DNA of 64,000 nucleotides, taken from contig NZ_JAIRBM010000007.1 in assembly GCF_020089865.1 (NCBI RefSeq), positions 62,001 through 126,000 of the forward strand, given 5' to 3'. The DNA comes from Microvirga puerhi. GTDB lineage: Bacteria; Pseudomonadota; Alphaproteobacteria; Rhizobiales; Beijerinckiaceae. Both the position numbers and the translations under genes were made by a program. This document shows, piece by piece, positions 28,684 to 37,218 of this stretch. Positions within the stretch are counted from its first letter, which is position 1, and each line of letters opens with the position of its first letter. Under the pieces are notes generated by a model. That model was given only the letters and a program-made list of their open reading frames with translations, was not told where the DNA came from and made no database searches.

Positions 28684-29868
28684 TCAGTCTTCGTCCTCCG
28701 CCCGGTGGCGAAACGGCGTGGCGGTCGACAGTTCCGCGGCCGCGGCGGAAACGTAAGACCGCTCCTGATTAAGGTAGTCCTTCACCGCCTTCCTGAGCGA
28801 CCGATCGGCGATATCGTGAGCCGACGAGGTGATGACCGGTCGGTATCCGCGCGCCAGCTTATGTTCGCCTTGGGCACCGGCCTCGACCCGGTCGAGCCCG
28901 CGGGAGATGGCGAAGTCGATGGCCTGATAGTAGCAGACCTCGAAATGCAGGAAGGGATGGTCCTCGATACAGCCCCAGTTCCGTCCATAAAGCCGCCGAT
29001 CCCCGATCAGATTGATCGCGCCCGCGATATAGCGCCCGCCACGCTTGGCCATGACCAGCAGGATCCGGTCGGCCAATCGCTCGCCGAGAAGGGAAAAGAA
29101 GGTGCGGTTCAGGTAGGGGCGGCCCCATTTGCGTGAGCCCGTATCCATGTAGAAGGAGAAAAATGCGTCCCAATGCGCTTCGGTGATGTCCCGTCCGGTG
29201 ACCCACTCGACGGAGATGCCATTCGCCATCGCATCCCGCCGCTCGCGGCGGATCGCTTTGCGCTTGCGGGAGGCGAGGGCGCCAAGAAAATCCTCGAAGT
29301 TCCCATACTGCTCGTTGAACCAGTGGAACTGCTGGTCGTCCCGGCGCAGGAATCCATGGGCCGCGAAGGCTGCAATGTCCGCTTCCTGGAGAAAAGTGGC
29401 ATGGATCGACGAGGCGCCGGTCTGATCGCGCAGGGCCCTGAGGCCGGCAATCAGATGGGCGCGGACATGTCCGTCGTCATCCTTGGCAGCGAGAAGACGC
29501 GGCCCGTTGACCGGTGTGAACGGCACGGAGACCTGAAGCTTTGGATAATAGCGTCCTCCGGCGCGGGAATAGGCATCCGCCCAGGCATGGTCGAACACAT
29601 ACTCGCCCATGGAATGGGATTTGAGATAGCAGGGCGCTGCGCCGAGCAGGGCTCCCGCTTCGTCCTCCACGAGAAGATGCAGTGGCGCCCAGCCGGTTTT
29701 CGCACCGACGCAGCCCGAATCCTCGAGCGCTGAGAGAAAAGCGTGGGTAACAAAGGGATTGAATGGATCTTCGTCACCGGACGCATTGGTTCCGCCGACG
29801 GCGCATGCGTCCCACGCCTCAGCCGGAACGGCTTTCAGCCCTTGGGCGATTTTGACCTGAAACGTCAC
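28684..29868 (-). CDS. FemAB-like GNAT-fold protein (DUF482/PF04339)
   Basis: The 394-residue protein fits the FemAB_like/DUF482 family, with a double acyltransferase fold like enzymes that add amino acids to peptidoglycan or other acceptors. Visible family blocks include DPFNPFVTHAFLSALEDSG near the N-terminus, FDHAWADAYSRAGGRYYPKL, and GRNWGCIEDHPFLHFEVCYY with EAGAQGEHKLARGYRP toward the end. No signal peptide is seen. The biochemical substrate in Gram-negatives is unknown. It lies between a phosphodiesterase and a diguanylate cyclase gene, all on one strand. Confidence 0.82.
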   Translation of the reverse strand: MTFQVKIAQGLKAVPAEAWDACAVGGTNASGDEDPFNPFVTHAFLSALEDSGCVGAKTGWAPLHLLVEDEAGALLGAAPCYLKSHSMGEYVFDHAWADAYSRAGGRYYPKLQVSVPFTPVNGPRLLAAKDDDGHVRAHLIAGLRALRDQTGASSIHATFLQEADIAAFAAHGFLRRDDQQFHWFNEQYGNFEDFLGALASRKRKAIRRERRDAMANGISVEWVTGRDITEAHWDAFFSFYMDTGSRKWGRPYLNRTFFSLLGERLADRILLVMAKRGGRYIAGAINLIGDRRLYGRNWGCIEDHPFLHFEVCYYQAIDFAISRGLDRVEAGAQGEHKLARGYRPVITSSAHDIADRSLRKAVKDYLNQERSYVSAAAAELSTATPFRHRAEDED

Positions 29869-29947
29869 GATGGGGAGGATCTCGCTGATGCCCCTCTAAG
29901 CTAGGAGCCCGGCGAGATCCCTGCAATGGGTCAGAAAGCGCGCAGCC

Positions 29948-30700
29948 TTACGGCAGGAAGCCTTCGAAAACCATCTGATCCGCATACTTCTCGGCGCGTG
30001 CGCGATCCTCTGGATTGCGGACGGTCCAGGTCATGACGGGAAGATGTCCGAGAAGCCGGCACAGATAGGGCGGGGCCGATGGCAGATCCTTCACATGCCA
30101 GGACAGGAAGTGTGGCTGCGATTCTCCCAGATGCAGGAGATTCGCGAGATAGTGCTTCTTCTCCGGCGTCAGAATATCGTCCGTCTTCGAAGCGTAATGC
30201 AGCTCGGCGATGATGCCGCGCGTGACATTCGGCGCGAGGGTCTTGAGGGCCGCAACGATATCCGGATCGAATGACTTGATGACGAACGGACCCGCATAGT
30301 CGGACACGATCTCGCAGACGCGCTTGGTCAGGCGCAGATCGCCATCGAACTTGCTCTTGATCTCGATGACGAGCGGCGTGCGGCCTGCGATGTGATTCAG
30401 GAATTCCTTGAAAGAGGGAATTTTGTCCCCCTTCACGGAACCCGCGATGTCGATCTTCGTCAGATCATCGAGCTTGCGGTCGATGACAAGGCCCTGCTCG
30501 CCGGTGAGGCGGGCGAGATCGAAATCATGGAAGACAACGGCCTCGCCGTCTCCCGTGAGCTGAACGTCCAGCTCGAGCGGGAAGCCGCGCTCGATGGAGG
30601 CTTCCGCTGCGGCGATGGTGTTCTCGATGATGCCGTTGGCCTTGTTGTGAAGGCCGCGATGGGCGATCGGCTTCGCGACGAGCCAGCTGGGAGTACTCAT
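29948..30700 (-). CDS. Glycerophosphodiester phosphodiesterase
   Basis: This 250-residue TIM-barrel enzyme splits glycerophosphodiesters into glycerol-3-phosphate and an alcohol. The catalytic and metal residues are recognisable: AHRGLHNKANGIIENT at the N-terminus, ELDVQLT near residue 41 and the partner His in VVFHDFDLARLTG. No signal peptide is present, so a cytoplasmic UgpQ-like role is likely. Its start codon overlaps the stop of the ridA-like gene by four bases, so the two are translated from one message. Confidence 0.9.
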   Translation of the reverse strand: MSTPSWLVAKPIAHRGLHNKANGIIENTIAAAEASIERGFPLELDVQLTGDGEAVVFHDFDLARLTGEQGLVIDRKLDDLTKIDIAGSVKGDKIPSFKEFLNHIAGRTPLVIEIKSKFDGDLRLTKRVCEIVSDYAGPFVIKSFDPDIVAALKTLAPNVTRGIIAELHYASKTDDILTPEKKHYLANLLHLGESQPHFLSWHVKDLPSAPPYLCRLLGHLPVMTWTVRNPEDRARAEKYADQMVFEGFLP

Positions 30701-31167
30701 TGGACTTCGAACATTCCTTCGACTTCGACACAGGCATCGAGCGGCAGTTCGGCAACGCCGACGGTGGAACGGGCATGACGGCCCTTGTCGCCGAGCGCCT
30801 CGACCATCAGGTCCGATGCGCCGTTCATGACGGGGGCGAGGCCCGCGAAGGTCGGGACGGCATTGATGAAGCCGCCGAGGCGCACGCAGCGAACCACCCG
30901 ATCGAGGTCGCCGACGGCCGCCTTCAACTGCGCTAAGAGGTTGATGGCGCAGAGGCGTGCCGCCTGCTGGCCCACCTCTGGAGTGATCTCCGCTCCGAGC
31001 TTGCCCTTGTGCGCATCGGCCAGCTTGCCGTCGAGGCCGAGGCAGAGCTGCCCGGAAATGACGATCAGGTTGCCTGTCCGGACGAACGGCACATAATTGG
31101 CTACGGGTGCAGCCGGAGTCGGCAGGGTAATGCCCATGCCTTCGAGTTTCTTTTCAACAGCGCTCAT
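30697..31167 (-). CDS. RidA family protein
   Basis: The 156-residue product has the RidA/YjgF fold, with VANYVPFVRTGNLIVISGQL near residue 25 and the C-terminal ARSTVGVAELPLDACVEVEG. RidA deaminates reactive enamine and imine intermediates in the cytoplasm. Arg133, in HARSTVGVAELP, stands where the catalytic arginine of RidA normally is. This longer, N-terminally extended form is common in alphaproteobacteria, and its exact substrate is not established. I start at MSAVEKK; a longer in-frame reading runs into the divergent promoter region. It is first in the run ahead of the phosphodiesterase, FemAB-like and cyclase genes. Confidence 0.9.
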   Translation of the reverse strand: MSAVEKKLEGMGITLPTPAAPVANYVPFVRTGNLIVISGQLCLGLDGKLADAHKGKLGAEITPEVGQQAARLCAINLLAQLKAAVGDLDRVVRCVRLGGFINAVPTFAGLAPVMNGASDLMVEALGDKGRHARSTVGVAELPLDACVEVEGMFEVQ

Positions 31168-31288
31168 GACAGCCTCGGATGGGATGATCCGGCCGTGTTG
31201 TGGCGGATGAGCCAGAGAGACGCAAGCTGGAACATTGCCGTGTCTCCCGGACCCTTCTATCTTTGTAAGAAGAGAGCCAGGAGGAACC

Positions 31289-32131
31289 ATGCGTTCGCTG
31301 TTGACGGTATCGAGCCTTTCCCTCGCCCTTCTGTCGCCGGCCATGGCGGAGGGAAACAAGGCCCCCGTTGCGCTGGTCGCTCATCGGGCCATTTACGATC
31401 TCTCTCTCGTCCGGTCCGAAGGCTCGCGTGGCGTCGACAGCGCCAGGGGACGTATCGCGATGGACTTCGGCGGCGATGCCTGCGAAGGCTATACGCTGAA
31501 ATATCGTCAGGTGACCGTTCTCAACAGCAGCGAGACGGGATCGCGTACGCTCGATACCCAAACGGCGACATTCGAGACCGGCGACGGCCTGTCCATGCGC
31601 TTCAAGTCCGTCTCCTCCGTCGGCGGGCGCAACAGTGACGGTGTCGATGGAAATGCGAAGCTCCTGCCTGATGGCTCCCTCGACGTGAATCTCAAGCAGC
31701 CAAAGCCGGCGGCCTTCTCCGCCGGAGGACGCGCCGTCTTCCCGACCGAACATCTCAAGAGGCTCGTCGAAGCGGGCCGCAACGGTGAGACGACGCTTGC
31801 CACCAAGGTCTATGACGGATCCGACGATGGTCGGAAGGTCTATGACACGCTCGCTGTGATCGGTCACAGGATCGACCCGGGAGCCGGCCAGAACCTTGAG
31901 GAAGCCGCCCGTCAGGACGTCCTGACGGCAGTTCCACGCTGGCCGGTGACCGTCAGCTATTTTCCCGAGGGATCGGGCGATCAAACGCCAGCCTACCGAG
32001 TCTCTTTCGAACTCTACGAGAATGGGGTCAGTCGGGCGTTGAAGCTCGATTACGGGGATTTCACCCTCAAGGGCGACCTTCAGAGTCTTCAAATTCAGGC
32101 TTCGCCGAAGCAAAGCACCTGTCAGCGCTGA
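31289..32131 (+). CDS. eipB: Cell envelope integrity protein EipB (DUF1849)
   Basis: The 280-residue protein belongs to DUF1849, whose Brucella member EipB is a periplasmic beta-spiral protein needed for envelope integrity. A signal peptide ends at AMA near residue 20. Conserved pieces are [20 protein letters not shown], the [16 protein letters not shown] strand and a second cysteine in the last residues (KQSTCQR); the two cysteines form a disulfide in EipB. The ATG follows AGGAGG closely. It is divergent from the ridA-like gene, and its 3' end overlaps the convergent dinB by ten bases. Confidence 0.9.
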   Translation: MRSLLTVSSLSLALLSPAMAEGNKAPVALVAHRAIYDLSLVRSEGSRGVDSARGRIAMDFGGDACEGYTLKYRQVTVLNSSETGSRTLDTQTATFETGDGLSMRFKSVSSVGGRNSDGVDGNAKLLPDGSLDVNLKQPKPAAFSAGGRAVFPTEHLKRLVEAGRNGETTLATKVYDGSDDGRKVYDTLAVIGHRIDPGAGQNLEEAARQDVLTAVPRWPVTVSYFPEGSGDQTPAYRVSFELYENGVSRALKLDYGDFTLKGDLQSLQIQASPKQSTCQR

Positions 32132-33396
32132 GGCTTCCTGAGCGCCAGTCCCTTCTGCAGGGCGTCGACACCGAATTTCTCGCGGATCCGGTCGATGGCG
32201 GATTCCATGTGAGCCTGCTTGACGACGCTCTGGTCGGCGAGGTCGCCCTTGTCGGCCTCCGTTGCATCGCAGAGATCCGCAGCGCCGATCCCGATGAGCC
32301 GGTAAGCCGTGCCGTCGCAGGCGGTCTTCAACATCTGCCGTGCGGGCTCGAAGAGGCGCTGGGCGAGCTGCGTCGGCGGCAGGCCGGAGCGCGTGCGGGT
32401 GAGAAGCCTGAATTCCGTGTCCTTGAGCTTGAGCGTGATGCTGCGACCGGCAAGTTCCGCCGCCTTCAGGCGTCGTGAGACCTTTTCCGACAGGCGCCAG
32501 AGGGTGGGTTCCAGATCCTCGAAGGAGCGCAGGTCGGTATCGAAGGTGGTTTCCGCCGAGATGCTTTTCGTCTCCCGATCCACCTTCACGGAGCGATCAT
32601 CCTGCCCCAAAGCCATGCGGGACAGGCGCTGGGCGTCGCGCCCAAGGGCCTCGAACAGCACTTTCAGGGGCACGTCCCGCAGATGCGCCATGGTCGTGAT
32701 CCCGGCCTTTGCGAGGCGATTCTGAGCAGAGGCGCCGATCCCCGGAATGATCGAGACCGGCTTGTCGGCAAGAAAGGCCGCCGCTTCCTGCCGGCCGATG
32801 ATTGCGAAGCCGCGAGGCTTCTCGAAGTCCGATGCAATCTTGGCCAGGAATTTGTTGTAGGAGAGGCCGACGGAAACGGTGATGCCGAGCTCGTCCTCCA
32901 CGCGCTTGGCGAACTTGGCGAGCGTCATGGCCGGGCTGCCGTGGTGCAGGCGCTCCGTGCCGGAGAGATCGAGAAACGCCTCGTCGATGGAAACCGGCTC
33001 CACCAGCGGCGTCAGCTCGAACATCATCTCGCGGACGGCGCGCCCGGCGATGCGATATTTGTCGATGTTCGGCTTGATGACGACCGCATGCGGACAGGCT
33101 TGGAGAGCCTTGAACATCGGCATGGCGGAGCGAACGCCATAGGTCCTCGCCACGTAGCAGGCGGTCGAGACTACGCCGCGCTTGCCGCCTCCGATGATGA
33201 CGGGCTTGTCCGCCAGGCTCGGATCGTCGCGCTTCTCCACAGCGGCGAAGAACGCATCGCAATCCACGTGGGCGATCGCGAGCGCGTCCCGCTCGGGATG
33301 GCGGAGCAGGCGAGGGGACCCGCAGGCCGCGCAGCGCTCCGCCGCAATCGCGGCGAGCGTCAGGCAATCGCGGCAAAGGAGTCCCTGGGTAGGCAT
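32122..33396 (-). CDS. dinB: DNA polymerase IV with N-terminal zinc-ribbon-like motif
   Basis: This Y-family translesion polymerase has 424 residues. The catalytic acidic residues are present: Asp45 in HVDCDAFF and Asp138-Glu139 in SIDEAF. The little-finger domain lies in the C-terminal 110 residues. An unusual feature relative to E. coli DinB is an N-terminal extension of about 38 residues with two CxxC pairs (Cys8/Cys11 and Cys22/Cys25), which looks like a small zinc ribbon and occurs in other alphaproteobacterial copies. It follows the DUF3572 gene by five bases, so both form one unit. Confidence 0.95.
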   Translation of the reverse strand: MPTQGLLCRDCLTLAAIAAERCAACGSPRLLRHPERDALAIAHVDCDAFFAAVEKRDDPSLADKPVIIGGGKRGVVSTACYVARTYGVRSAMPMFKALQACPHAVVIKPNIDKYRIAGRAVREMMFELTPLVEPVSIDEAFLDLSGTERLHHGSPAMTLAKFAKRVEDELGITVSVGLSYNKFLAKIASDFEKPRGFAIIGRQEAAAFLADKPVSIIPGIGASAQNRLAKAGITTMAHLRDVPLKVLFEALGRDAQRLSRMALGQDDRSVKVDRETKSISAETTFDTDLRSFEDLEPTLWRLSEKVSRRLKAAELAGRSITLKLKDTEFRLLTRTRSGLPPTQLAQRLFEPARQMLKTACDGTAYRLIGIGAADLCDATEADKGDLADQSVVKQAHMESAIDRIREKFGVDALQKGLALRKPQR

Positions 33397-33401
33397 CGGC
33401 G

Positions 33402-33692
33402 TTAATCGAACTCGGATGGCGAGAGGGTACGGTGTGCTTCCATGATGCGTTCCGGCTTCGTCTCCAGTTCCACCGCCAGTGCGATGAGGAGCGGTTCGTC
33501 GGCGGCAACATAGTCGAGGATGCCGGCCAGGAAGCCCGGCATGGCGGCGGCGGAGCGGATCGACTGGATCTGCAGGCCGGAAATCGCCAGGAAGCGCCCG
33601 AGGCGCTCCTCGTCATGGGCGATGCGGGAAAAAGCCTCCAGCGCCAGACGCTCCGCTTCCTCTACGGAAATTTTCTTCACAGGTGTTTTCAT
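33402..33692 (-). CDS. DUF3572 family protein
   Basis: The 96-residue helical protein matches DUF3572, an alphaproteobacterial family of unknown function. It contains [37 protein letters not shown] and [19 protein letters not shown]. There is no signal or membrane segment. I begin at MKTPVKK; an ATG five codons upstream is also possible, and neither has a strong ribosome site. It is transcribed ahead of dinB with a five-base gap and diverges from divK, a neighbourhood I recall from other Rhizobiales. Confidence 0.82.
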   Translation of the reverse strand: MKTPVKKISVEEAERLALEAFSRIAHDEERLGRFLAISGLQIQSIRSAAAMPGFLAGILDYVAADEPLLIALAVELETKPERIMEAHRTLSPSEFD

Positions 33693-33791
33693 GCGCGGGA
33701 TTTGCATTTCATCAATAGGTTTCAATCTAGGGTCATCATCGGATGAAGTGGCGAGCCGGAAAAGCCGGTTTGCAGCCTTGGGACAGCGGTA

Positions 33792-34175
33792 ATGAAGAAG
33801 ACCGTGCTCATTGTTGAGGATAACGAACTCAACATGAAGCTTTTCAACGATCTCCTCGAGGCGCATGGCTACGCCACCCTCAAGACCGGGCATGGCATCG
33901 AGGCCATGGAGCTGGCAAGAGCGCATAAGCCGGACCTGATCCTGATGGATATCCAATTGCCGGAGGTGTCAGGGCTCGAAGTGACCCGCTGGCTCAAGGC
34001 GGACGACGATCTGAAGTCGATTCCCGTTATCGCCATCACCGCCTTCGCCATGAAGGGCGACGAGGAGCGAATCCGGGAGGGCGGTTGCGAGGCCTATCTT
34101 TCGAAGCCGATTTCCGTGGCGAAGTTCCTGGCGACCGTGAAGACCTACCTCGACGCGGACAGCCCCCGGAACTGA
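33792..34175 (+). CDS. divK: Single-domain response regulator DivK
   Basis: DivK is a stand-alone receiver that controls polarity and CtrA activity through the PleC/DivJ kinases. The 127-residue product has the acidic pocket ([11 protein letters not shown]), the phosphorylated aspartate in [13 protein letters not shown] near residue 53, the switch Thr in [13 protein letters not shown] and the conserved Lys in YLSKPISV. It has no output domain. In many relatives pleD follows directly; here it does not. popZ elsewhere in the window belongs to the same network. Confidence 0.94.
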   Translation: MKKTVLIVEDNELNMKLFNDLLEAHGYATLKTGHGIEAMELARAHKPDLILMDIQLPEVSGLEVTRWLKADDDLKSIPVIAITAFAMKGDEERIREGGCEAYLSKPISVAKFLATVKTYLDADSPRN

Positions 34176-34340
34176 CGAGAGATCGGTGCTGCATTCGGTC
34201 ACGGCGATACGGCCGAGTTGTCTCGACTTTTCCGACAAAACGATTCTTGTTTTCCACAGAACTCGTGATAGCCTCCCCGGAAATACCGCATTTGGGCGAG
34301 TTCACGCGCTTGCGTCGTCCAATGTTTCCTATATGTTCAT

Positions 34341-34475
34341 GCTCCTAATCTCCACATTTGTGGAGCAGGCATGCCCTACGGATGCTCAGGTCCGCCGCAT
34401 CTCCTGGGACTTCGTAGGCCCGGCCAGCTGGGGGCGGTTCGTTGCCTCCTCAACACCGTCACCAGCTGGCCACCT
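34341..34475 (+). ncRNA. Candidate structured RNA downstream of divK
   Basis: Three hairpins lie in series. CTCCACA/TGTGGAG (34350-34365) has a tight loop. CCTACG plus GATGC (34375-34385) pairs with GCATC and CGTAGG (34397-34418) around an eleven-base bulge. GGCCAGCTGG (34422-34431) pairs perfectly with CCAGCTGGCC (34462-34471), and CGGT/ACCG pairs inside that loop. A TATATG at 34330-34335 could be a -10 box. No long open frame covers the region. The structure is seen; that it is transcribed is inferred. I could not match it to 6S, SRP, tmRNA or RNase P. Confidence 0.4.
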
Positions 34476-34693
34476 CACCCTTTAAATTCAATTCTCTGAA
34501 GGTCAGCACGAGGCCAACAATCCCGCTAGGGCTGTCGACCTCGTCTTCCCGCGATATTCCGAACCGCGGCCCTGGATAGATCGGGCTTTAGCGGCAAAAG
34601 GCTTGCGTGAAGCTTTCCGCTTCGCTTGCCGGCACATTGAGCGGAAAGGAATCGTTTACTAATTTTCCGGGGCGAATCTCATCAGGAGCCCCG
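34476..34693. other. Gene-poor stretch after divK
   Basis: No supported coding sequence is seen. ACGAGG near 34508 can pair with CCTCGT near 34539, and the part around 34645-34675 is AT-rich and could hold a promoter for the small open frame that follows. This stretch, with the sequence up to 35218, occupies the position where pleD would be expected. Confidence 0.4.
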
Positions 34694-34948
34694 ATGCTGT
34701 CACCGGCTTTTTCCAGCACCGTTCTTCCGTCGCTCGGTTCCGGCGGTTCGGATATTCGAGTCGAGATGACGATTCCCGAAGAGCTCGGAACCGCCGTCGT
34801 GGAAGTCATGCACGGTCAGACGGCAAGTGGCGGACCGATTGGCACGGATCCCGCTCTTCATGATGCCCGGGGCCGGATCGCGGCGATCTCAAGCCTCGCG
34901 CCGCAAGAGGTTTTCGTCAGCGCAAGGGCCTGGCAGCTTCCATTCTAG
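34694..34948 (+). CDS. Possible small hypothetical protein
   Basis: An 84-codon frame begins at an ATG with AGGAG six bases upstream. The product (MLSPAFSSTVLPSLGSGGSD and onward) has no signal peptide or membrane helix and no family I recognise. Its support is the ribosome site and lack of competing genes; its composition is only weakly protein-like. It could equally be chance in a non-coding region. Confidence 0.35.
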   Translation: MLSPAFSSTVLPSLGSGGSDIRVEMTIPEELGTAVVEVMHGQTASGGPIGTDPALHDARGRIAAISSLAPQEVFVSARAWQLPF

Positions 34949-35218
34949 TAGGTCGTATTGCCTGCGCCGACGATGCGTCGCGCTAGGAGGCGGGTGCTGT
35001 GATCTGCGGGCAAACCTCCGTTTGTGCTTAAGCAAACCCTAACGAGCCCTCCATTCCCTTGATTCCCGGTGCGTATTCGCCTCGTCCTGGAGCGTCGAGA
35101 GCGAGAGGGTCGCCAGTCCTTCCAAAGGAACCGCCCGGTCGGGCAGGCGCCTCTACGAAACTTTTACGATTCCAGAGTCATGGTCTTGCTTCAGTTTGCG
35201 TAAACGGAGGATCCTTCC

Positions 35219-35428
35219 ATGACCGGACCATTGAACACGCAGGATACGATCACGGAAGAACGCCTTACCAAGGCGCTCGAAGTTCTATCCTCCGTTGTCG
35301 CCGAGCACGGCGACAAGCACCTGCCGCTTCTTCAAATGATCGAGGGGCAGCTGGCCCAGCTCCATGCTCGAAAGACGGCGCGCGACACCAGCCATGCTGT
35401 TTCCGGCCTTTTGGAAAAGGTGGCTTGA
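35219..35428 (+). CDS. Small hypothetical helical protein
   Basis: The 69-residue product looks genuine: a clear GGAGG at 35207-35211 lies seven bases before the ATG, and the sequence is amphipathic-helical (TITEERLTKALEVLSSVVAE, then LPLLQMIEGQLAQL). It has no membrane segment and no recognised family. It stands alone between the gene-poor stretch and a plus-strand terminator-like hairpin at 35585-35625. Confidence 0.6.
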   Translation: MTGPLNTQDTITEERLTKALEVLSSVVAEHGDKHLPLLQMIEGQLAQLHARKTARDTSHAVSGLLEKVA

Positions 35429-35584
35429 ACCAAGGGGCAGAGTCTCGGAATTCCGACTGACTCATCCGCGCTCATGATGTTCCGGGATTGCGCTCGTTCT
35501 GGTTACTCAGCCAGGACCGTTGCACAACCTCGCCGATCGGCGCATCGTGAAGTCGCGGTTGTTTCTGCAGCAACGGTACGCAAA

Positions 35585-35625
35585 GCCCGGGAGAGGCACG
35601 GATGAACTGCCCTCCCGGACTTTTT
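35585..35625 (+). terminator. Plus-strand intrinsic terminator
   Basis: CCGGGAG (35587-35593) pairs with CTCCCGG (35612-35618), followed by ACTTTTT. It would end transcripts from the small gene at 35219 or from a short RNA starting in the 150 bases before it. Confidence 0.6.
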
Positions 35626-35641
35626 CGTGCCTAGGCCAAAC

Positions 35642-35675
35642 AAAAAAGCCGCCCCTTTTCAGAGGCGGCTTTTTT
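35642..35675 (-). terminator. Terminator of rpmG, probably bidirectional
   Basis: AAAAAAGCCGCC and GGCGGCTTTTTT form a twelve-pair stem with a ten-base loop. The A-run on one side and T-run on the other allow it to work on both strands; it lies 27 bases after the rpmG stop codon. Confidence 0.88.
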
Positions 35676-35701
35676 GTTTTGGAGAACCTGGAAGAGCCAG
35701 A

Positions 35702-35869
35702 TTACTTGATCTTGGTTTCCTTGAACTCGACGTGCTTCTTCGCGACCGGATCGTACTTCTTCATGGAGAGCTTGTCGGTCATCGTGCGCGAGTTCTTCTT
35801 CGTCACGTAGAAATAGCCCGTGTCGGCGGTGGAGACGAGCTTCACTTTGATGGTTGCTGCCTTGGCCAT
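35702..35869 (-). CDS. rpmG: 50S ribosomal protein L33
   Basis: The 55-residue product reads [20 protein letters not shown] followed by [20 protein letters not shown] and a basic end ([11 protein letters not shown]), the full length of bacterial L33. It lacks the CxxC pairs of the zinc-binding form, so it is the zinc-independent type usual in alphaproteobacteria. It is last in the minus-strand series rnr, DUF983, NUDIX, rpmG, though a 160-base gap allows its own promoter. Confidence 0.97.
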   Translation of the reverse strand: MAKAATIKVKLVSTADTGYFYVTKKNSRTMTDKLSMKKYDPVAKKHVEFKETKIK

Positions 35870-36031
35870 GGTCAAACCTCTTGAAATCCGGTGCTTCGGC
35901 TGAAGGGTTCGGGCCGAAACGCAAAGGCCGGGCGAACCCGGCCGAAAATCCTGCCGTTCCCATGCCCGATTACGCCCGTTCCGTCAAGGGTTTCTCGGGT
36001 CGCGGGCGAGAACCGACGGCTTTTCGGGGGC

Positions 36032-36775
36032 CTAGAGTTCGTCCCGCATGAAACGACCCCGTCTCTGATAATAGAACGGAACCGGCAGCTCGGGGAAGAA
36101 ACCCTTGTGGATCCTGGCTTCCAGCTCCTCCAGGATCTTCTGCGTGATCGGCATGAGATCGAGCGCCCTGGCCTTCTCCAGGGATACCCAGGCGGTTTCC
36201 ACCAGCTCGGAATCGGGGCCGATAACGCCGTCAATCTCTGCCGCGATGGCTGTGCGGTCGATGGCGAAGAATCGGGTGTCGAAACGCCTGACCTGGCGGG
36301 GCGGCGTGATCGCCCGCGCGACGACCTGCAGGGCTTCTAGATCCGGGAGGACTCCGTGCTCGCGGAAGGCCGTCCAGGTTCCGTCTGGGGTATGCTCGGG
36401 CGGTCCGTATTCCCGCGTGCCGAGCAGAACACCGGTCTCCTCGAAAGTCTCGCGGATCGCTGCAAGAGCCAGGGCACGGCTGCGCAAGGGCGAAGGACGA
36501 GGCACCCGCGCCATCAGGGTCTGCTCCGCTCGTGGGTGAAGCGTTCCAGTCACGGACATCGACCGATCGCCGGTCTCGATGCGGCCACCGGGAAACACGA
36601 AGACGCCGGGCATGAACCGGTGCGCCATATGGCGACGCCCCATAAGGACCTTCGGGTGGCGGCCCTTGCGATCGACGATGATGAGGGTGGCCGCGTCCTT
36701 TGGGGTGACTTTCGCGTAGGCGGGATCACGCGCCTCTGAGGCGCGCCGGTCCATCTGCTCCAGTGTCTCCGTCAC
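36032..36775 (-). CDS. NUDIX hydrolase
   Basis: The 247-residue protein has a NUDIX core that hydrolyses nucleoside-diphosphate-linked compounds. The VFVFPGGRIETG strand is typical, and the Nudix helix is recognisable as AAIRETFEETGVLLG, with REx2EExG intact; an insertion of about 35 residues separates it from the preceding glycine. The start is a GTG preceded by GAGGAG, overlapping the end of the DUF983 gene by 50 bases. The substrate is unknown; distant eukaryotic NUDT19-like enzymes act on CoA derivatives. Confidence 0.85.
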   Translation of the reverse strand: MTETLEQMDRRASEARDPAYAKVTPKDAATLIIVDRKGRHPKVLMGRRHMAHRFMPGVFVFPGGRIETGDRSMSVTGTLHPRAEQTLMARVPRPSPLRSRALALAAIRETFEETGVLLGTREYGPPEHTPDGTWTAFREHGVLPDLEALQVVARAITPPRQVRRFDTRFFAIDRTAIAAEIDGVIGPDSELVETAWVSLEKARALDLMPITQKILEELEARIHKGFFPELPVPFYYQRRGRFMRDEL

Positions 36776-37208
36776 GCGTCGTCTCCTCGCTGTCGCTGGC
36801 GGTCTTGCGGGCACGGGCGGCCCCGAATCCATGCATGCCTAGCGCGTATTGCAGCCCGACGACAGCGCCTTTGATCGGCTGCATCAGAACGAGACACAGA
36901 ACCAGAGTAAGCGCCGGCCAGATGGCGAGGTGGACCCACATCGGCCATTCCAGGCGCGTCTCGGTCATCAGGATCCCGTATCCGACGAGATGGCCGACGA
37001 TGAAGATCGTGATGTAGGGAGGCAGGTCGTCGGCGCGGTGATGATGCATTTCGGCGCCGCAGACATCGCAGGAATCCACGACCTTGAGGAAGCCCTTGAA
37101 AAGCCGTCCCTCACCGCAGGCCGGGCAGCGGCAGGCAAAACCGCGCTTCATGGCCGTCATCCGGTTGGGGGGCTCTGTCGGCGCTGTCTCGGCAGTCCAA
37201 GGCATCAT
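36726..37208 (-). CDS. DUF983 family membrane protein
   Basis: The 160-residue product matches DUF983. It begins with a zinc-ribbon-like motif (CRCPACGEGRLF, then CDVCGAEM), followed by HHHRADDLPPYITIFIVGH and two hydrophobic helices (about residues 65-85 and 90-112). The C-terminus is polar and overlaps the NUDIX gene. Function is unknown. It follows rnr by ten bases, so these genes form one operon. The first 15 residues are variable, and MTAMKRGFACRCPACG may be the real start. Confidence 0.85.
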   Translation of the reverse strand: MMPWTAETAPTEPPNRMTAMKRGFACRCPACGEGRLFKGFLKVVDSCDVCGAEMHHHRADDLPPYITIFIVGHLVGYGILMTETRLEWPMWVHLAIWPALTLVLCLVLMQPIKGAVVGLQYALGMHGFGAARARKTASDSEETTRDGDTGADGPARLRGA

Positions 37209-37218
37209 TCGTCCTTCG

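Noticed and set aside
34341..34560. Identification of the hairpin cluster as 6S, SRP, tmRNA or RNase P RNA
   Set aside because: The conserved signatures I know for these (for example the SRP GGAAGGAAGCAGC-type loop or the RNase P GAGGAAAGTCCGGGCTC) are missing.
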